From the NCBI GenBank assembly GCA_002812745.2, contig NCSJ02000365.1, positions 1 to 40,165 on the forward strand: a stretch of DNA of 40,165 nt, given 5' to 3'. The notes beneath the pieces are model-generated. The model was not told the DNA's origin. It did not search any database and worked only from the letters and a program-made list of their open reading frames with translations. The translations under genes were made by a program, and so were the position numbers. Below are positions 22,637 through 33,578 of the stretch, piece after piece. Numbering within the stretch: position 1 is the first letter of the stretch; each line of letters begins with the position of its first letter. The stretch is from Scytalidium lignicola (lineage: Eukaryota > Ascomycota > Leotiomycetes).

Positions 22637-23961
22637 GGAAAGAGGTATCTTGGGTGAGCTCAACCACAAAAACAATGGCATCTAATATAAAACAAACCCT
22701 AAAATTACATTTCTTGAAACCATCACACAGATAAAAAGGAAGAAACCCAAGCCAAAAAAAACCCCAAAAACATACAACAGAAGGTATTCGCTGGTCGTCA
22801 CCGACCCAACTACTGATCTCCCGATCTGAGGCTTATGTATGGCAGAGCGGACGGGATGCCCAGTATTCCTTAGTCTATGGTCGTATGTGACAAGGTCAGT
22901 GTTAAGATGGTTTATATACCATCTTTGTGTAGGTGATAGATATATCCATGTTTTGAAAACAATACAAAACAAGAGGGCAGAGGGAGGCAACTACCTTTCT
23001 TAGTGATCTAACCTAAAATTATATTTCCTAGCCTAGTATTTTCCCCATAAAGTTTGCGCAATGAACCTACCACTACGAGGGGTTTTCTTTTCATGCCATT
23101 TACTCATAACCCGCGAACAAGTTACAATCCTAGTAGTTGACCTTTTGTGGCTAAAATTAGAACCTCTCGTTTTACCATATTTCCTCTAGACCAAAATAAG
23201 GTTTATAAATACTAGGTATTTTTTATCACACTCATATTTAATTATGTGCAGGCACTCTTGAACTTTACCCTCCCATTTAATGTCGTCTTTAGGCATGTGA
23301 ACTGCTACATATTGAGTTACTTCACATGCTTATCCCCGAGAAAGGTGGACGGCCTTTCCCCACATTCAAAGGTGTTCCGCTCGGAGTTCCCGGGTGGGGC
23401 TAATAAAGTCGCGCTTTCTATTAGCTATTGAATAAAATGATAGGGATTACGGGAAATGCGGGCAATCTAGAACTCTGAAGAAGCTTGGTCGTACACAAGC
23501 TGAGTTGAGAAATGTTTGCTCAACCAAATATGTACGGTACAACTTGCAATTTTCAAGTCTGTTTATTAAATAGTTGGTGATCTTGTCCAACGGCTTGTGA
23601 GAAAATTGAACTAATATCCTCCCAGGTGTCTGTCTGTTCTAGCTTACCCGTAGCGCCTGTTGAAGGGGAGGGGAATAATCCGCTTTTGGTAAGTCTGGTT
23701 GTCAGAATCTCCCCTTTTGTCATTCTTGATTCTTTTCTTCCTCGCTTTCTTTCCGCGGATTTTCCCATGGCATGCGCTGTTTAGCTCACTCTATTCTAAG
23801 TTCGTCAGTTTTGTTCTTCTTCATTCGCAGGAGTGTAAAAAAACTACAGATGTTTTAGACGTCCTAGTGCCACTATTTAAGACTATCACTTGAAAACCGT
23901 CCTGCATCCCAAGAGGCTTTAACAAAAATAATCATAAATCCTCTCCNAAAAAAAGAAGAGT
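22637..23961. other. 1.3-kb intergenic region
   Basis: No convincing gene. Several short ORFs lack motifs. A CT-rich stretch (about 23715-23760) and a downstream TTCGCAG could belong to a 5' leader of the monooxygenase. An ambiguous base at 23947 precedes an A-run. Confidence 0.45.
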
Positions 23962-26066
23962 ATGCACCCATGTCCCGATTCACAAATCTCCCCGTCANCC
24001 CTCCCGCAAACTCCTCTCCCCAAAGACGTCAACCCATCCAAAGTCGCCCACCTCGCAGCCACCCTACTTAACAATCTTACCATCTCATGCTTCACCAAAG
24101 ACGCCGTCTGGAGAGATTGCTACGCCCTAACCGGCACCCTACGAACCTTCTACGGTTCCTCTAGCATTTCTCAAGCATGGAGCCAAACGAGCGCCATCTC
24201 GAAACCGCATTCGTTCAAGATAGATGATAATTCGGGGTCTGCGCGGGTTGTGAAACTTCCTAATGGTTCCGAGTGGGTGGATCTGAGGTTTACGTTTGAG
24301 ACTGCTGCGGATGGTGAAGGTGAACTGGCGCTGTTATGTGGTGGGGGGCTGTCGATGGTTTTTGAGGAGGGTGATGGTGGTGGGTGGAAGGTGTGGTCTA
24401 TGAGGACGTTGCTAGTGCAGATTAAGGGGACGCCTAGTGTAGATTTTTATGAGCCGCCGGATGGAGTTGTAAATGGAGAGGCCCAGACGAATGGGTACTC
24501 TTCTTTGCAGGGTGAACTTACGTATGTTGACTGTGTCGTTGTTGGTGGTGGTCAGGCTGGATTAAGTATGGCAGGACGATGTCAGGCTCTTGGTATATCT
24601 TACATCCTCGTCGACAAGAATAAGGAAGTCGGCGATAGCTGGCGACTGCGGTACAGATCCGCTCGGCTTCATACGATTCGGGAATACTCACATCTAGCAT
24701 TTGATAGGATATTTACAGAGGAGTACGAGGAGTATCTAGGTAAGGATGATCTAGCAGATGGATACAAACGATGGGCCGAAAATTTTGGGATTACGAAGAG
24801 GTTTTGGAATGAAACTATCTTCAAGGGTGGCAAGTGGGATAATGAGAGAAAGAGATGGAGTGTCAGAATGACTAGGGAAGGAAGAGAGGTGGAGCTAAGT
24901 TGTGCTTTTGTAGTTATGGCAGTTGGAGCTGGAGGGCAGATGGCAGTGATGCCCGAATTGCCAGACAAGGTATGAGATTCCTTGTAACATCTTCTTGTTA
25001 CAGTATATCGATGGATTATGAATTCTTTCTAGGAGTTGTTTAAAGGTACTGTTCTCCATTCAGAACAGTACAGCTATCCTGAAGGATTCGCTGGCAAGCA
25101 TGGTATAGTCATCGGGACAGCCAACACCGCACACGATATCGCAGAGGATATGCTGGAAGCCGGCCTTGCATCAACCACAATGGTCCAGCGAAACGCAACT
25201 TACGTGCTTCCTGTCGAGTACAACTCCAGAGCGGCTGTAATATCATACAACGCCAATATCCCTACGGCCATAGCCGACAATGCTGGGTTTTCAGGGCCCC
25301 TAGCTGTAGGGAGGCTGGTAGCCATGGCTGCAATGCATCATGCCGCTGCACAAGAGCCTGAGCGGTTTGAGGCGCTGAGGAAGGCTGGGTTCAAGGTAGA
25401 TCCGTATGGGGATATCACACATCACATTTATGAGCGGCTGGGAGGACATTACATCGACGTTGGGACTAGTGCAAAGATTGCGAAGGGGCTGGTGAGTAAA
25501 TATCCTTTCCCGTCCACTCTATTCCTGCCATCATTGCATAGATAGAACGTTGTGGTGGCAAGTGTTGCTGGGTTAACCTCGAAGTTGGCATGTCAAAACA
25601 GATCAAGGTCAAGTCGGATGCTGCACCTGTGCGCTATACAGAAACAGGGCTCATGTTCTCGGACGCCCAAGAACTCCCTGCCGACCTGATCGTCTTTGCC
25701 ACTGGCTTCGATCGAGACGTCAAGGGTCGTGCCCGGAAGCTGTTTGGCGAGGAAGTTGCAGAATATCTCACGGCGGGAGGGGTTAATGAAGAGGGAGATT
25801 TGACGATGGGGAGGTTCGAGCGTGAGTGCAACCAAGCAAAGGAAACCAGTTGTGAGATCATGGAATTCGCAGCTGACTGATATGCGTGATACTTATTAGA
25901 TCCCGGGCTTGCCTCGGTTGGTGGAACTCTAGGTACGTGTCGATGGTATCCAAGGTTTGTAGCTCTACACATAAAGGCGGCGTTGATGGGACACCCGCTA
26001 CCTGTGTACCTCAATACTCCGGTGGCAGTGGAGGGGTTGGTGAAGAATGGAAGCAAAGGGGTATGA
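23962..26066 (+). CDS. FAD/NADPH-dependent monooxygenase with N-terminal NTF2-like region, about 617 aa
   Basis: Exons are 23962-24969, 25033-25491, 25602-25821 and 25900-26066; introns of 63, 110 and 78 bp, all GT-AG and in phase. Residues about 20-160 look like an NTF2/SnoaL-type fold (ISCFTKDAVWRDCYALTG; SMRTLLVQIKG). The flavin monooxygenase part begins with the FAD site VVGGGQAGLSMAGR near 194, then an NADPH-site segment (IGTANTAHDIAEDM), VFATGFDRDVKG and the typical end VGGTLGTCRWYPRFVAL. It resembles fungal YUCCA/FMO-like enzymes that hydroxylate or oxidise small molecules; the substrate is unknown. The start is uncertain. With the N at 23998 counted, ATG 23962 is in frame. If the N is a spurious base, ATG 23970 becomes in frame and gives a more natural N-terminus (MSRFTNLPV). 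Confidence 0.85.
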
Positions 26067-26379
26067 TCATTGTCATGGTGATGGTGACTAAGATTGTTGA
26101 TTGAAGTGGAAGAGCACCAATGATAATTCAGGAACTGATACTAGGGGTGGTGTAGTCATCTACTGTACTCCGAGACTCCGTAGTAATCAGAAGAAATACA
26201 ATCGATTATCGGTATGTTGGAGATGTGACATGATGACCGTGCACGTGTAGATAACCACGTGACTTGATGCTTGTTGATTGTGAATCACGTGAGATGCTTG
26301 GGGCAAGTTCAAGTGCCTAGACCTTGCCGGATCTGGTCTAGTCAGGTACAGAGTTCCTGTTCCTGGCCGACTCCCTCTA
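26067..26379. promoter_or_regulatory. 3' flank of the monooxygenase with three CACGTG boxes
   Basis: CACGTG occurs at 26242-26247, 26256-26261 and 26286-26291, three times in 50 bp. CACGTG is the E-box bound by bHLH factors such as Cbf1 or Pho4, and the second and third copies have the TCACGTG context preferred by Cbf1. The cluster lies behind the monooxygenase and 1.7 kb before the GH55 gene, so its target is unclear. Confidence 0.35.
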
Positions 26380-26819
26380 ACGTATTTCCCGGTGTTACCG
26401 ATCACCCTATGTTACCGATCACTGAAATTCAGGGCAAAATTGAGCAAAATGGACCTCCTAATAACTCAACAACTATAACTTGTTATTGTATCAAATTTGA
26501 AATTATAAATATCTATATATACTTTATTATATATTAAATTTTTTTTAATTGTTTGAATTATATAATTATTATATAACTTAAATATTATCCTAATTTTAAG
26601 CTCAAAATTAGTATTTCGTTAATTTTACATTATTAACATTAATTAAAACTTTTAAAATTTGATAATAATAATTAAATCAATTATACTTTTTATATTATTA
26701 AAATAGAACATATAAATATAATGTTATTGTTGAGTTATTAGGAGGTCCATTTTGCTCAATTTTGCCCTGAATTTAAGTGATCGGTAATATAGGGTGATCG
26801 GTAACACCGGGAAATACGT
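26380..26819. mobile_element. MITE, 440 bp, 93-bp terminal inverted repeats, TA target site
   Basis: The left arm 26380-26472 and the right arm 26727-26819 are inverted copies with only two mismatches over 93 bp. The arms start ACGTATTTCCCGGTG. Each is flanked by TA (26378-26379 and 26820-26821), as for Tc1/mariner target duplications. Each arm has the word GTTACCGATCAC or a near copy twice, 17 bp apart (left arm 26394-26405 and 26411-26422), like tandem transposase-binding sites. The 254-bp core is extremely AT-rich and codes for nothing. The TA target and the TTACCGATC words suggest a Fot1/pogo-type parent, which is inference. High arm identity means recent insertion or conversion. Confidence 0.88.
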
Positions 26820-26821
26820 TA

Positions 26822-27984
26822 ACTTGTTAACTTATTAACTAATCAACTTAACTTTACTCCGTCCTCTTCATTATTACCGTATCCACTTCAGAGGACTGAA
26901 GTAATTTCTGGTGCAGGTAATACCAAGACGACATTAAGTTGCTTGTCCCTCTGCATCTATATCTGTTTCCAACTCTTCTCCCTTCGTCGGACGAATTCTG
27001 CCCCGCAAAGAGCGTCAGCATGAGGCACCCAAGCCCTGAGGAACCGTGAGTTGCAACCCTCCGCTGCCACCACCACCCTCGCGTGGCTTGAAGCGCAATC
27101 TTATTTCCCCCGTGGCGCACCCTTTTCCTACCAGAACGACGACAACCGGAGGCACAATTGTTGGTGGCGCTGCATACCAGTGGATTGAAAAAGAAATGAA
27201 ACTATTTCCGAATATCCGGAGAGAGAGAGCGCGAGCCAGAGTGATGAGAGAAAAAGAAGTCGAAGGACATTCACCACCGATCCATGATTGACTAAGTGTT
27301 TTCTCCTCCCGGCTACAGCCAGTTCAATTCTCTACGAGTTGCTTGTTACTCCCTCCACTTCTTCAGGTTCTCACTCACTCTGGAAGGCTGGGAAAAGCAT
27401 GGGCATGACTGACCACACCACGTTCCGTGCGCGCCAGCCCACTATAGTTCCAGTGGCGGACTAACTTATCATTTAACTTTATCACTGTACATTCTGACGC
27501 GGCGGTGGTAGGATTATATTGGCCCTGAATGCTTAATGGGCCCTGTGGCGCCATGGACATGCGGCTCGACTGACTCTATCGAGCCTAGAGAGCCGCCTGT
27601 AGCCAGTCCCTAACGATCGCGCCCCCTCTGCCCTGCAAAACACCAGAGCACGCTTTGCCAGAACCTCCATAGTATCGCATCCGGATGTGGACGTGGATGG
27701 GGATGATTTTGCTAAGGTCCTCGGCGTCAACGGTAGGTGGATGTGGGTGTGGCTGCTGGGCTGGAGCGCCCCTGGCTTCTCTTCTCTGGACTCTTGATTC
27801 TTTAAATAATGCCGTGTCTGGACCCGTCGCCGGCGAACTTGACAGCTGCACGTTGGTATCGTAAGGAGCAGCAGATCGTTGGATCGCGCATCGACGGTCG
27901 TCCTGATAGCCATCGTGCTTCCTCTCGTTTTATATTTCTTCTTGTTTACTCACTGAATACGCTCATTCATTCTGTGCAATAATC
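26822..27984. other. Upstream region of the GH55 gene
   Basis: It follows the MITE, beginning with a short run of TTAACTT-like words (26818-26856), and becomes GC-richer towards the GH55 start. Short ORFs on both strands lack motifs. The last 100 bp are T/C-rich, consistent with a 5' leader. No other feature is recognised. Confidence 0.45.
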
Positions 27985-30900
27985 ATGCGGTGTTCTTCAC
28001 CCAAGTCTCTCGTTTCCATCTTTCTGTTCCTGTCGGCCGCTTTGGCCCACAACATCGCTCCTTCGGGTCTATCCTTCGACCACCACCACAATGGTACTCA
28101 CCACCACGGCAATAGAACCGCTGATCATGCGGTGACGATCACTATCAAGAAGTACATCACTACCTGTCCAGTGACGACGACCACCACCACATGCGGTGGG
28201 ATTGGTATTTCGACATCGCCTGCATCATCAATCTCATCCATTCCTGGTGGGTTCAGCTCTTCTTCTTCATTGAGCACGAGCAAGTCCACTTCGGTTCCCG
28301 TCACCATCTCAACCACGACTTCCACCAAGTCAAGCAGCAGTGCTTCTGTCTCTTCATCTACTTCTTCCTCTCTCTCTGGTGCCTCAAGCTCCACCAAATC
28401 GAGCATCATCAGCACGTCAAGCTCCTCGTCAAGCTCCTCAGCAAGCACTACCACATCAACTGCCACCACCATCTCCTCTTCTAGTTCCTCTGAATCTAGT
28501 AGCGCAGGGGCTTCAAGCTCAACTGTGGCAAGCAGTAGTTCGTCCGTACCAACCACCAAGTCAAGCTCTCCATCCGAAACTACCACCAGCGCTTCCAGCA
28601 CATGTGAGTCAAGCAGTGGTGCTTCAACTATTGCTGGATCAAGCACATCTACCAGCACCACTACATCCAGCTCTTCTACTGCTGAATCAAGTACTACATC
28701 CTCAACTACTGCCTCAAGCACTGGATCAAGCAGCTCCTCCTCAACTGCTGCTGCTTCCACAACTGGGTCGAGCAGCACGTCTTCAACTGTGTCAACCAGT
28801 GCTTCTTCAACTGTGCCAACCAGTGCTTCTTCAACTGTGCCAACCAGTGCGTCTTCAACTGTGTCAACCAGTGCGTCTTCAACTCTTGCGTCTTCTAGCT
28901 CCACGGAGTCAAGCAGTTCTTCGTCCACCACAACTTCCACAACGGAGTCCTCTTCGACGGCCATTTCCACAACGGAGACAAGTAGCTCTTCAACTGAGCC
29001 TAGCACTTCGTCGACTACAGCGTCTCTCACCACTACCACCACGACGACCGCTTCTTTACCAATTACATCTACCAGTACCAGTACCAGTACCACCAGTTCT
29101 TTGCCAACTACAACTACCAGTACCACTACTAGTATTACCACCACGTCTACCACCACAACCTCTCCCTCAACTACTTCTATCACTACAACTACAACTACCA
29201 CCACTACCTCTCCCTCTCCCTCAACTACTTCTACCACTACCACCACGTCCCCAACAACCACGACGACAACCAGCACTACCACTACAACCTCTCCAACCAC
29301 TACAACTACAACCACCACTACTTTACCAACCACTACTTTACCAACCACTACTTTACCAACCACTACTTTACCAACCACTACTTTACCAACCACTACTACC
29401 ACGCCCACAACCACGTCGACCACAACGACCACGACTTTGCCAACCACTACTACAACGACAACGACCACTAGTACCACCACATCTACGACCACAAGTACCA
29501 CCACTTCACCAACAACCACCACAACTACGACTACTTCAACTACCTCCCCAACTACCACAACTACGACTACTACAACTACCTCTCCGACTACCACAACCAC
29601 CACCACTACTACTACAACTACGACAACAACTACCACTACCACAACAAGCAAGACTACAACGACTACCACCACTACTTCTGCCTCGCCTACCCCCACTTGC
29701 GATTACTGGTTTGAGGATATCAAGCACCAAGGCCTTGCTTCCTTCAATTCTGACACCTCCTACCAAGTCTTCCGTGATGTCACTGAATTCGGCGCCAAGG
29801 GTGATGGTCTCCACGATGATACGGCCGCAATCAATGCTGCAATCAGTTCTGGAAATAGGTGTAGCCCGTCAACATGCAATTCTACTTCAACTACTCCTGC
29901 GGTGGTATGTCTTCTCTTTTATCTAGGACATAGAACAATAATTAACCTTCCCTAGGTTTACTTCCCACCTGGAACTTACCTCATCACGAGCTCGATAATT
30001 GACTACTACTACACTCAAATCGTTGGTAATCCGAAGTGCATGCCAACCATCAAGGGATCCTCGAATTTCGGTTCTCGGTGGATGATTGATGGTGATTCGG
30101 TACAACTTAGATGACACGTCAAATTATAAGTCCTCAGCTAACTCTTCTTAGTATCAAAATACCGGTCTCCTTGGCTTTGGTAACTTAGCAACAAACATCT
30201 TTTGGCGGCAAATCCGGAATTTCATAATTGACTTGACTGATGTGCCATCAACTCCGCAGTCGCTCATTGCCGGTATCCATTGGCCGACTGCGCAAGCGAC
30301 TTCTCTCCAAAACATTGTTTTCTTGATGAAAGAGGGTTCTAGCAGTGGTGACGAAGGCGTCTTCCTAGAATCTGGCTCCGGAGGTTTCGTTACTGATTTA
30401 GTCTTCCATGGTGGTCGATATGGTATGGAGTTGGCCAACCAGCAGTTTACAATGCGCAATCTTACTTTCTACAACTCTGGCACAGCGATTAACCAGTTGT
30501 TCAACTGGGGTTGGCTTTACAAGGGTCTGAGCATCAACAATTGCGGAGTGGGTATCGACATGACCAGTCTTACAAACGTCACTGGTCCTCAAAACGTTGG
30601 TTCAGTAGTCGTAATTGATAGTGAGATCAACAATACTCCGGTAGGTATTGCTGTATCTCGCAACTCGAATTCCCAACCCGAAGCTGGCGGTACCCTGGTC
30701 CTTGAAAATGTCCAACTGAATGCTGTTGGTGTGGCTGTTCAATCCCCTTCTCAAACAACTGTATTGGCGGGTACTTCTGGCTCGAAAACTATAGATGCCT
30801 GGGCGGAAGGTAACGAGTACGTTGGCACAACCAGGTCCGTCATCACAGACGACTTCGCTCCAAACACACGACCAGGTAGCCTCACTGCTGGTATTGATTA

Positions 30901-32065
30901 TTATGATCGCTCCAAGCCACAATATGACAATGTGCGAGCCACTGATTTCATCAGTGTTCGCGATGCTGGCGCACTCGGAAACGGTGTTCATGATGACTCT
31001 GCTGCTCTAAACGCTGTTCTTGCGGAGGCAGCTTCAACGGGAAAAATTGTCTTCTTCGACGCAGGTTATTATCTTGTTAAATCTACTATCTACATTCCCT
31101 CCGGCAGCAAGATTACTGGCGAAACCTATCCTGTTATTATGTCCAGCGGTTCCTTCTTCAATGACATGAGCAATCCACAACCGGTTGTCCAGGTAGGTAA
31201 ACCAGGTGAGACTGGTACATTGGAATGGTCCGAGATGATCATCAGTACCCAGGGACAACAAGAAGGCGCAATCCTCATACAATGGAATCTTGATTCCTCA
31301 AATGATACGCCTGCTGGAATGTGGGATGTCCATACCCGCATTGGAGGCTTCGCTGGCTCCAACCTGCAGCTTGCACAATGCCCCAAAACACCTAACGTTC
31401 AGATCACGACTACTAACTTCCCCACACAGTGTATCGCTGCTTATCTAGACATGCACATCACTGAAGGAGCTGCAGGTATATACATGGAGAATACTTGGCA
31501 CTGGGTAGCGGATCATGATGTTGAGGATCCAGCACTCCGCCAAATCAGCATCTACGTTGGCCGAGGTCTCCTCATTGAGTCTCAGAAGGGAGGTATCTGG
31601 CTGTACGGCACCGCAGTGGAGCATCACACGCTTTACGAATACCAACTGGTCAATACGAAGGATGTCTTCCTTGGCTTCATCCAGACGGAATCCCCCTACT
31701 ACCAGCCAAACCCATCTGCTCCTCTTCCCTTCCCCACAGACTCCACGCTCTCTGATCCAGTCTTCCCATCTGGAGATCAATCCAGCTGGGGTTTCCGCGT
31801 CGTGGACAGCACCGATATCCTGGTTTATGGCGCTGGCCACTACAGTTTCTTCAGCAACTACGATGTAACCTGCTCGAATCAAGGCAATGGTGAGACTTGC
31901 CAGAAGCACATTGTAAGCATTGAGGGCACGAGCGAGGTTAGCATTTATGGCCTGAGCACGGTGGGAACAACAGACATGATCTCACTGAACGGTGTGGATG
32001 AGGCACCACATGGTGATAATGACAATGGATTTGTGAGCACGATTGCCATTTTCAGGACGTCCTGA
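27985..32065 (+). CDS. Secreted GH55-type exo-beta-1,3-glucanase with very long Ser/Thr-rich N-terminal region, 1325 aa
   Basis: Exons are 27985-29904, 29956-30099 and 30152-32065; introns of 51 and 52 bp, phase 0. A signal peptide (1-21) is followed by a His-rich patch (HHHNGTHHHGNRT), then a roughly 500-residue Ser/Thr tract (about 70-571), presumably O-glycosylated and extended. The C-terminal half has the two right-handed beta-helix (pectate-lyase-3) halves of GH55, each opening with a similar motif: FGAKGDGLHDDTAAINAAI (about 601) and AGALGNGVHDDSAALNAVL (about 953). WHWVADHD and AVEHHTLYEYQL lie where GH55 active-site residues are expected. GH55 enzymes release glucose or oligosaccharides from beta-1,3-glucan, outside the cell or in the wall. 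Typical fungal members are about 780 aa, so the linker is the unusual part. It could anchor the enzyme to the wall. No GPI signal is seen at the C-terminus. Confidence 0.9.
28780..28875 (+). repeat. 24-bp coding tandem repeat, four copies
   Basis: Four head-to-tail copies of a 24-bp unit starting TCTTCAACTGTG encode an eight-residue unit, SSTVPTSA or SSTVSTSA, inside the Ser/Thr region of the GH55 gene. Copies differ only at C/T and T/G positions, so expansion is recent. Confidence 0.85.
29318..29395 (+). repeat. 15-bp coding tandem repeat, five copies
   Basis: Five copies of a 15-bp unit (CTTTACCAACCACTA, starting 29321, 29336, 29351, 29366 and 29381) encode TLPTT repeats in the Thr-rich linker of the GH55 gene. 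The copies are identical, so copy number probably varies between strains. The unit is a multiple of three, so changes keep the frame. Confidence 0.88.
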
Positions 32066-32717
32066 GTACCTTATTTTTAGGAGGAGAAAGGAGGGGAGGG
32101 AGATTACATAATGATTGAAGAACGGATATACGCAGCGAGTTTGGATGTGATGTTGAATTTTACCTTTCTTGTGCCGTGTTAGGGGCGATTAATGTAATGA
32201 ATGTAGATTTAGCAATCTATGTGATTTGTAGAGATGCTTTTGTATGTAGATTATCTCTTGACATTAGTGAGATTAGAGTCAAAATGCAACGATGTCATGG
32301 GTTCAATGAATATGTACGGAGGGGAGGTTGACTAAATAAACACCTACTAGGTCAGAATTCTAAATATATTCTTAAATTAGTAAATCTTAATGACTACCCC
32401 TACCTGGATTCTCTTTACTTGCTATCATAAGCTCTGTTCAATATGTTAAGAATTGAGTGATTTGATTTACAGTAGAAGGTATACTTAATCGTTATGATAA
32501 GGTCTATATATATAAGTGCTATGTCTATTTGAGAGGAGTTGAAAATTTTAACAGATTCCTTCTCAATCTAACTGTTTCTCATTAAGACATTTCTAATGAT
32601 CGAACGCTCCATCTATTTACTATGTATGCTAAAGTCCTATNAAAAAAACAAATATCATTATAGACTGCAATGCCAAATGTTTATAACCAAAGTAATCTTC
32701 ATCCACATCTCGTTCAC
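32066..32717. other. Convergent intergenic region
   Basis: AT-rich 3' flanks of the GH55 and dehydrogenase genes. An ambiguous base at 32641 stands directly before an A-run. Nothing else is recognised. Confidence 0.55.
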
Positions 32718-33578
32718 CTATTTCTCAATACCGAAGTTCTTAAGAATTGGTCCGAACGCCCCTCTCCAAGTACTGACTCCCGTCTCCGCGAATCCAACCG
32801 CAACCTCCTTCTTCGGCTTCCCATTCTCAGTCTCTTCCAATCCCTTCATTGCGCTATCCATAAACTCATCCAACGGCATTGGCGGCATTGGATTCCCATC
32901 CTTGCCACGGGACTTCGCATCTAGCGCGGTGTCTACATACGGTGGCGCCAACTCGATAACACTCACGTTGGTGCCTTCAAGTTGTCCACGGAGGGTAATG
33001 GCAAAAGAGTGGATGGCTGCTTTCGTTGGGCAGTAGACTGGATATAGTGGAATGGGGATAAATGCCATGCCTGAGGTAATGAGGAGGAATGCGGCCGGGC
33101 GGTTCAGGGATAGGAGATGGGGTATCAAGAGACGGGCTGCGAGGATGGGTGCTGTGGTATTCACGGCTACTTCGTTGATGATATCCTCATTTGTGGATGT
33201 TGAGGGATCCTTGAACCAGAATTGGCTCAGGACGCCGGAGAGCATGAATACGGTGTCTAACGTGGGGAATTGCTTGAGGAGTTGGTTGAAGTTGCTCTCG
33301 AGGGACTTGAAATCCGCTACATCAATCTANTTTTTTTTAAATCTCAGTCAATTTCTAATGTTTTTTTTTCACCCCGCAACTTTGGAAATAATATTGAATT
33401 GGCTTTTTACCTGGAAGATCTCTAGGCCTTTGAGTTCTGCCTTCAACGCCTCTAGTCGATTAAGTCGCCTTCCAGCAGCGATGACCTTCTTCCCCTGAGC
33501 ATGATATCTTCGAGCAAAGGCTTCGCCAATACCGGAAGTAGCTCCAAGGATAAGAATAGTTTCGAATTGTTGAGACAT
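32718..33578 (-). CDS. Short-chain dehydrogenase/reductase (DltE-like), 258 aa
   Basis: Exons on the minus strand are 33578-33411 and 33326-32718 with an 84-bp intron (GTAAAA to TAG). The intron contains an ambiguous base next to a T-run (33330), outside the coding part. The protein has the classical Rossmann nucleotide site GATSGIGEA near residues 11-19, an AGRR segment after beta-2 that suggests NADP(H), the catalytic Ser in LLITSGMAF, and the YCPTK (YxxxK) catalytic pair. Length is typical for a classical cytosolic SDR. The substrate cannot be told. The family resembles fungal DltE-type oxidoreductases of accessory metabolism. It is convergent with the GH55 gene and has no obvious operonic or cluster partner. 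Confidence 0.9.

Noticed and set aside
22682..22990. A 102-codon minus-strand ORF with a hydrophobic end.
   Set aside because: No start context, no motif, and AT-rich composition explains the hydrophobic residues.
19584..26066. A secondary-metabolite cluster (hydrolase, CorA-like, monooxygenase, later dehydrogenase).
   Set aside because: No polyketide, peptide, terpene or other core synthase, no cluster regulator and no dedicated transporter is present in the window.
28125..29696. A 523-codon minus-strand ORF of nearly pure Val/Glu/Asp.
   Set aside because: It is the reverse reading of the Ser/Thr codon repeats of the GH55 gene. Poly-Val arises from repeated ACC/ACA codons and carries no domain.
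28340..29926. A 528-codon plus-strand ORF rich in Pro, Leu and Gln.
   Set aside because: Out-of-frame reading of the same repeats. The true frame has a signal peptide and continues into the GH55 domain.
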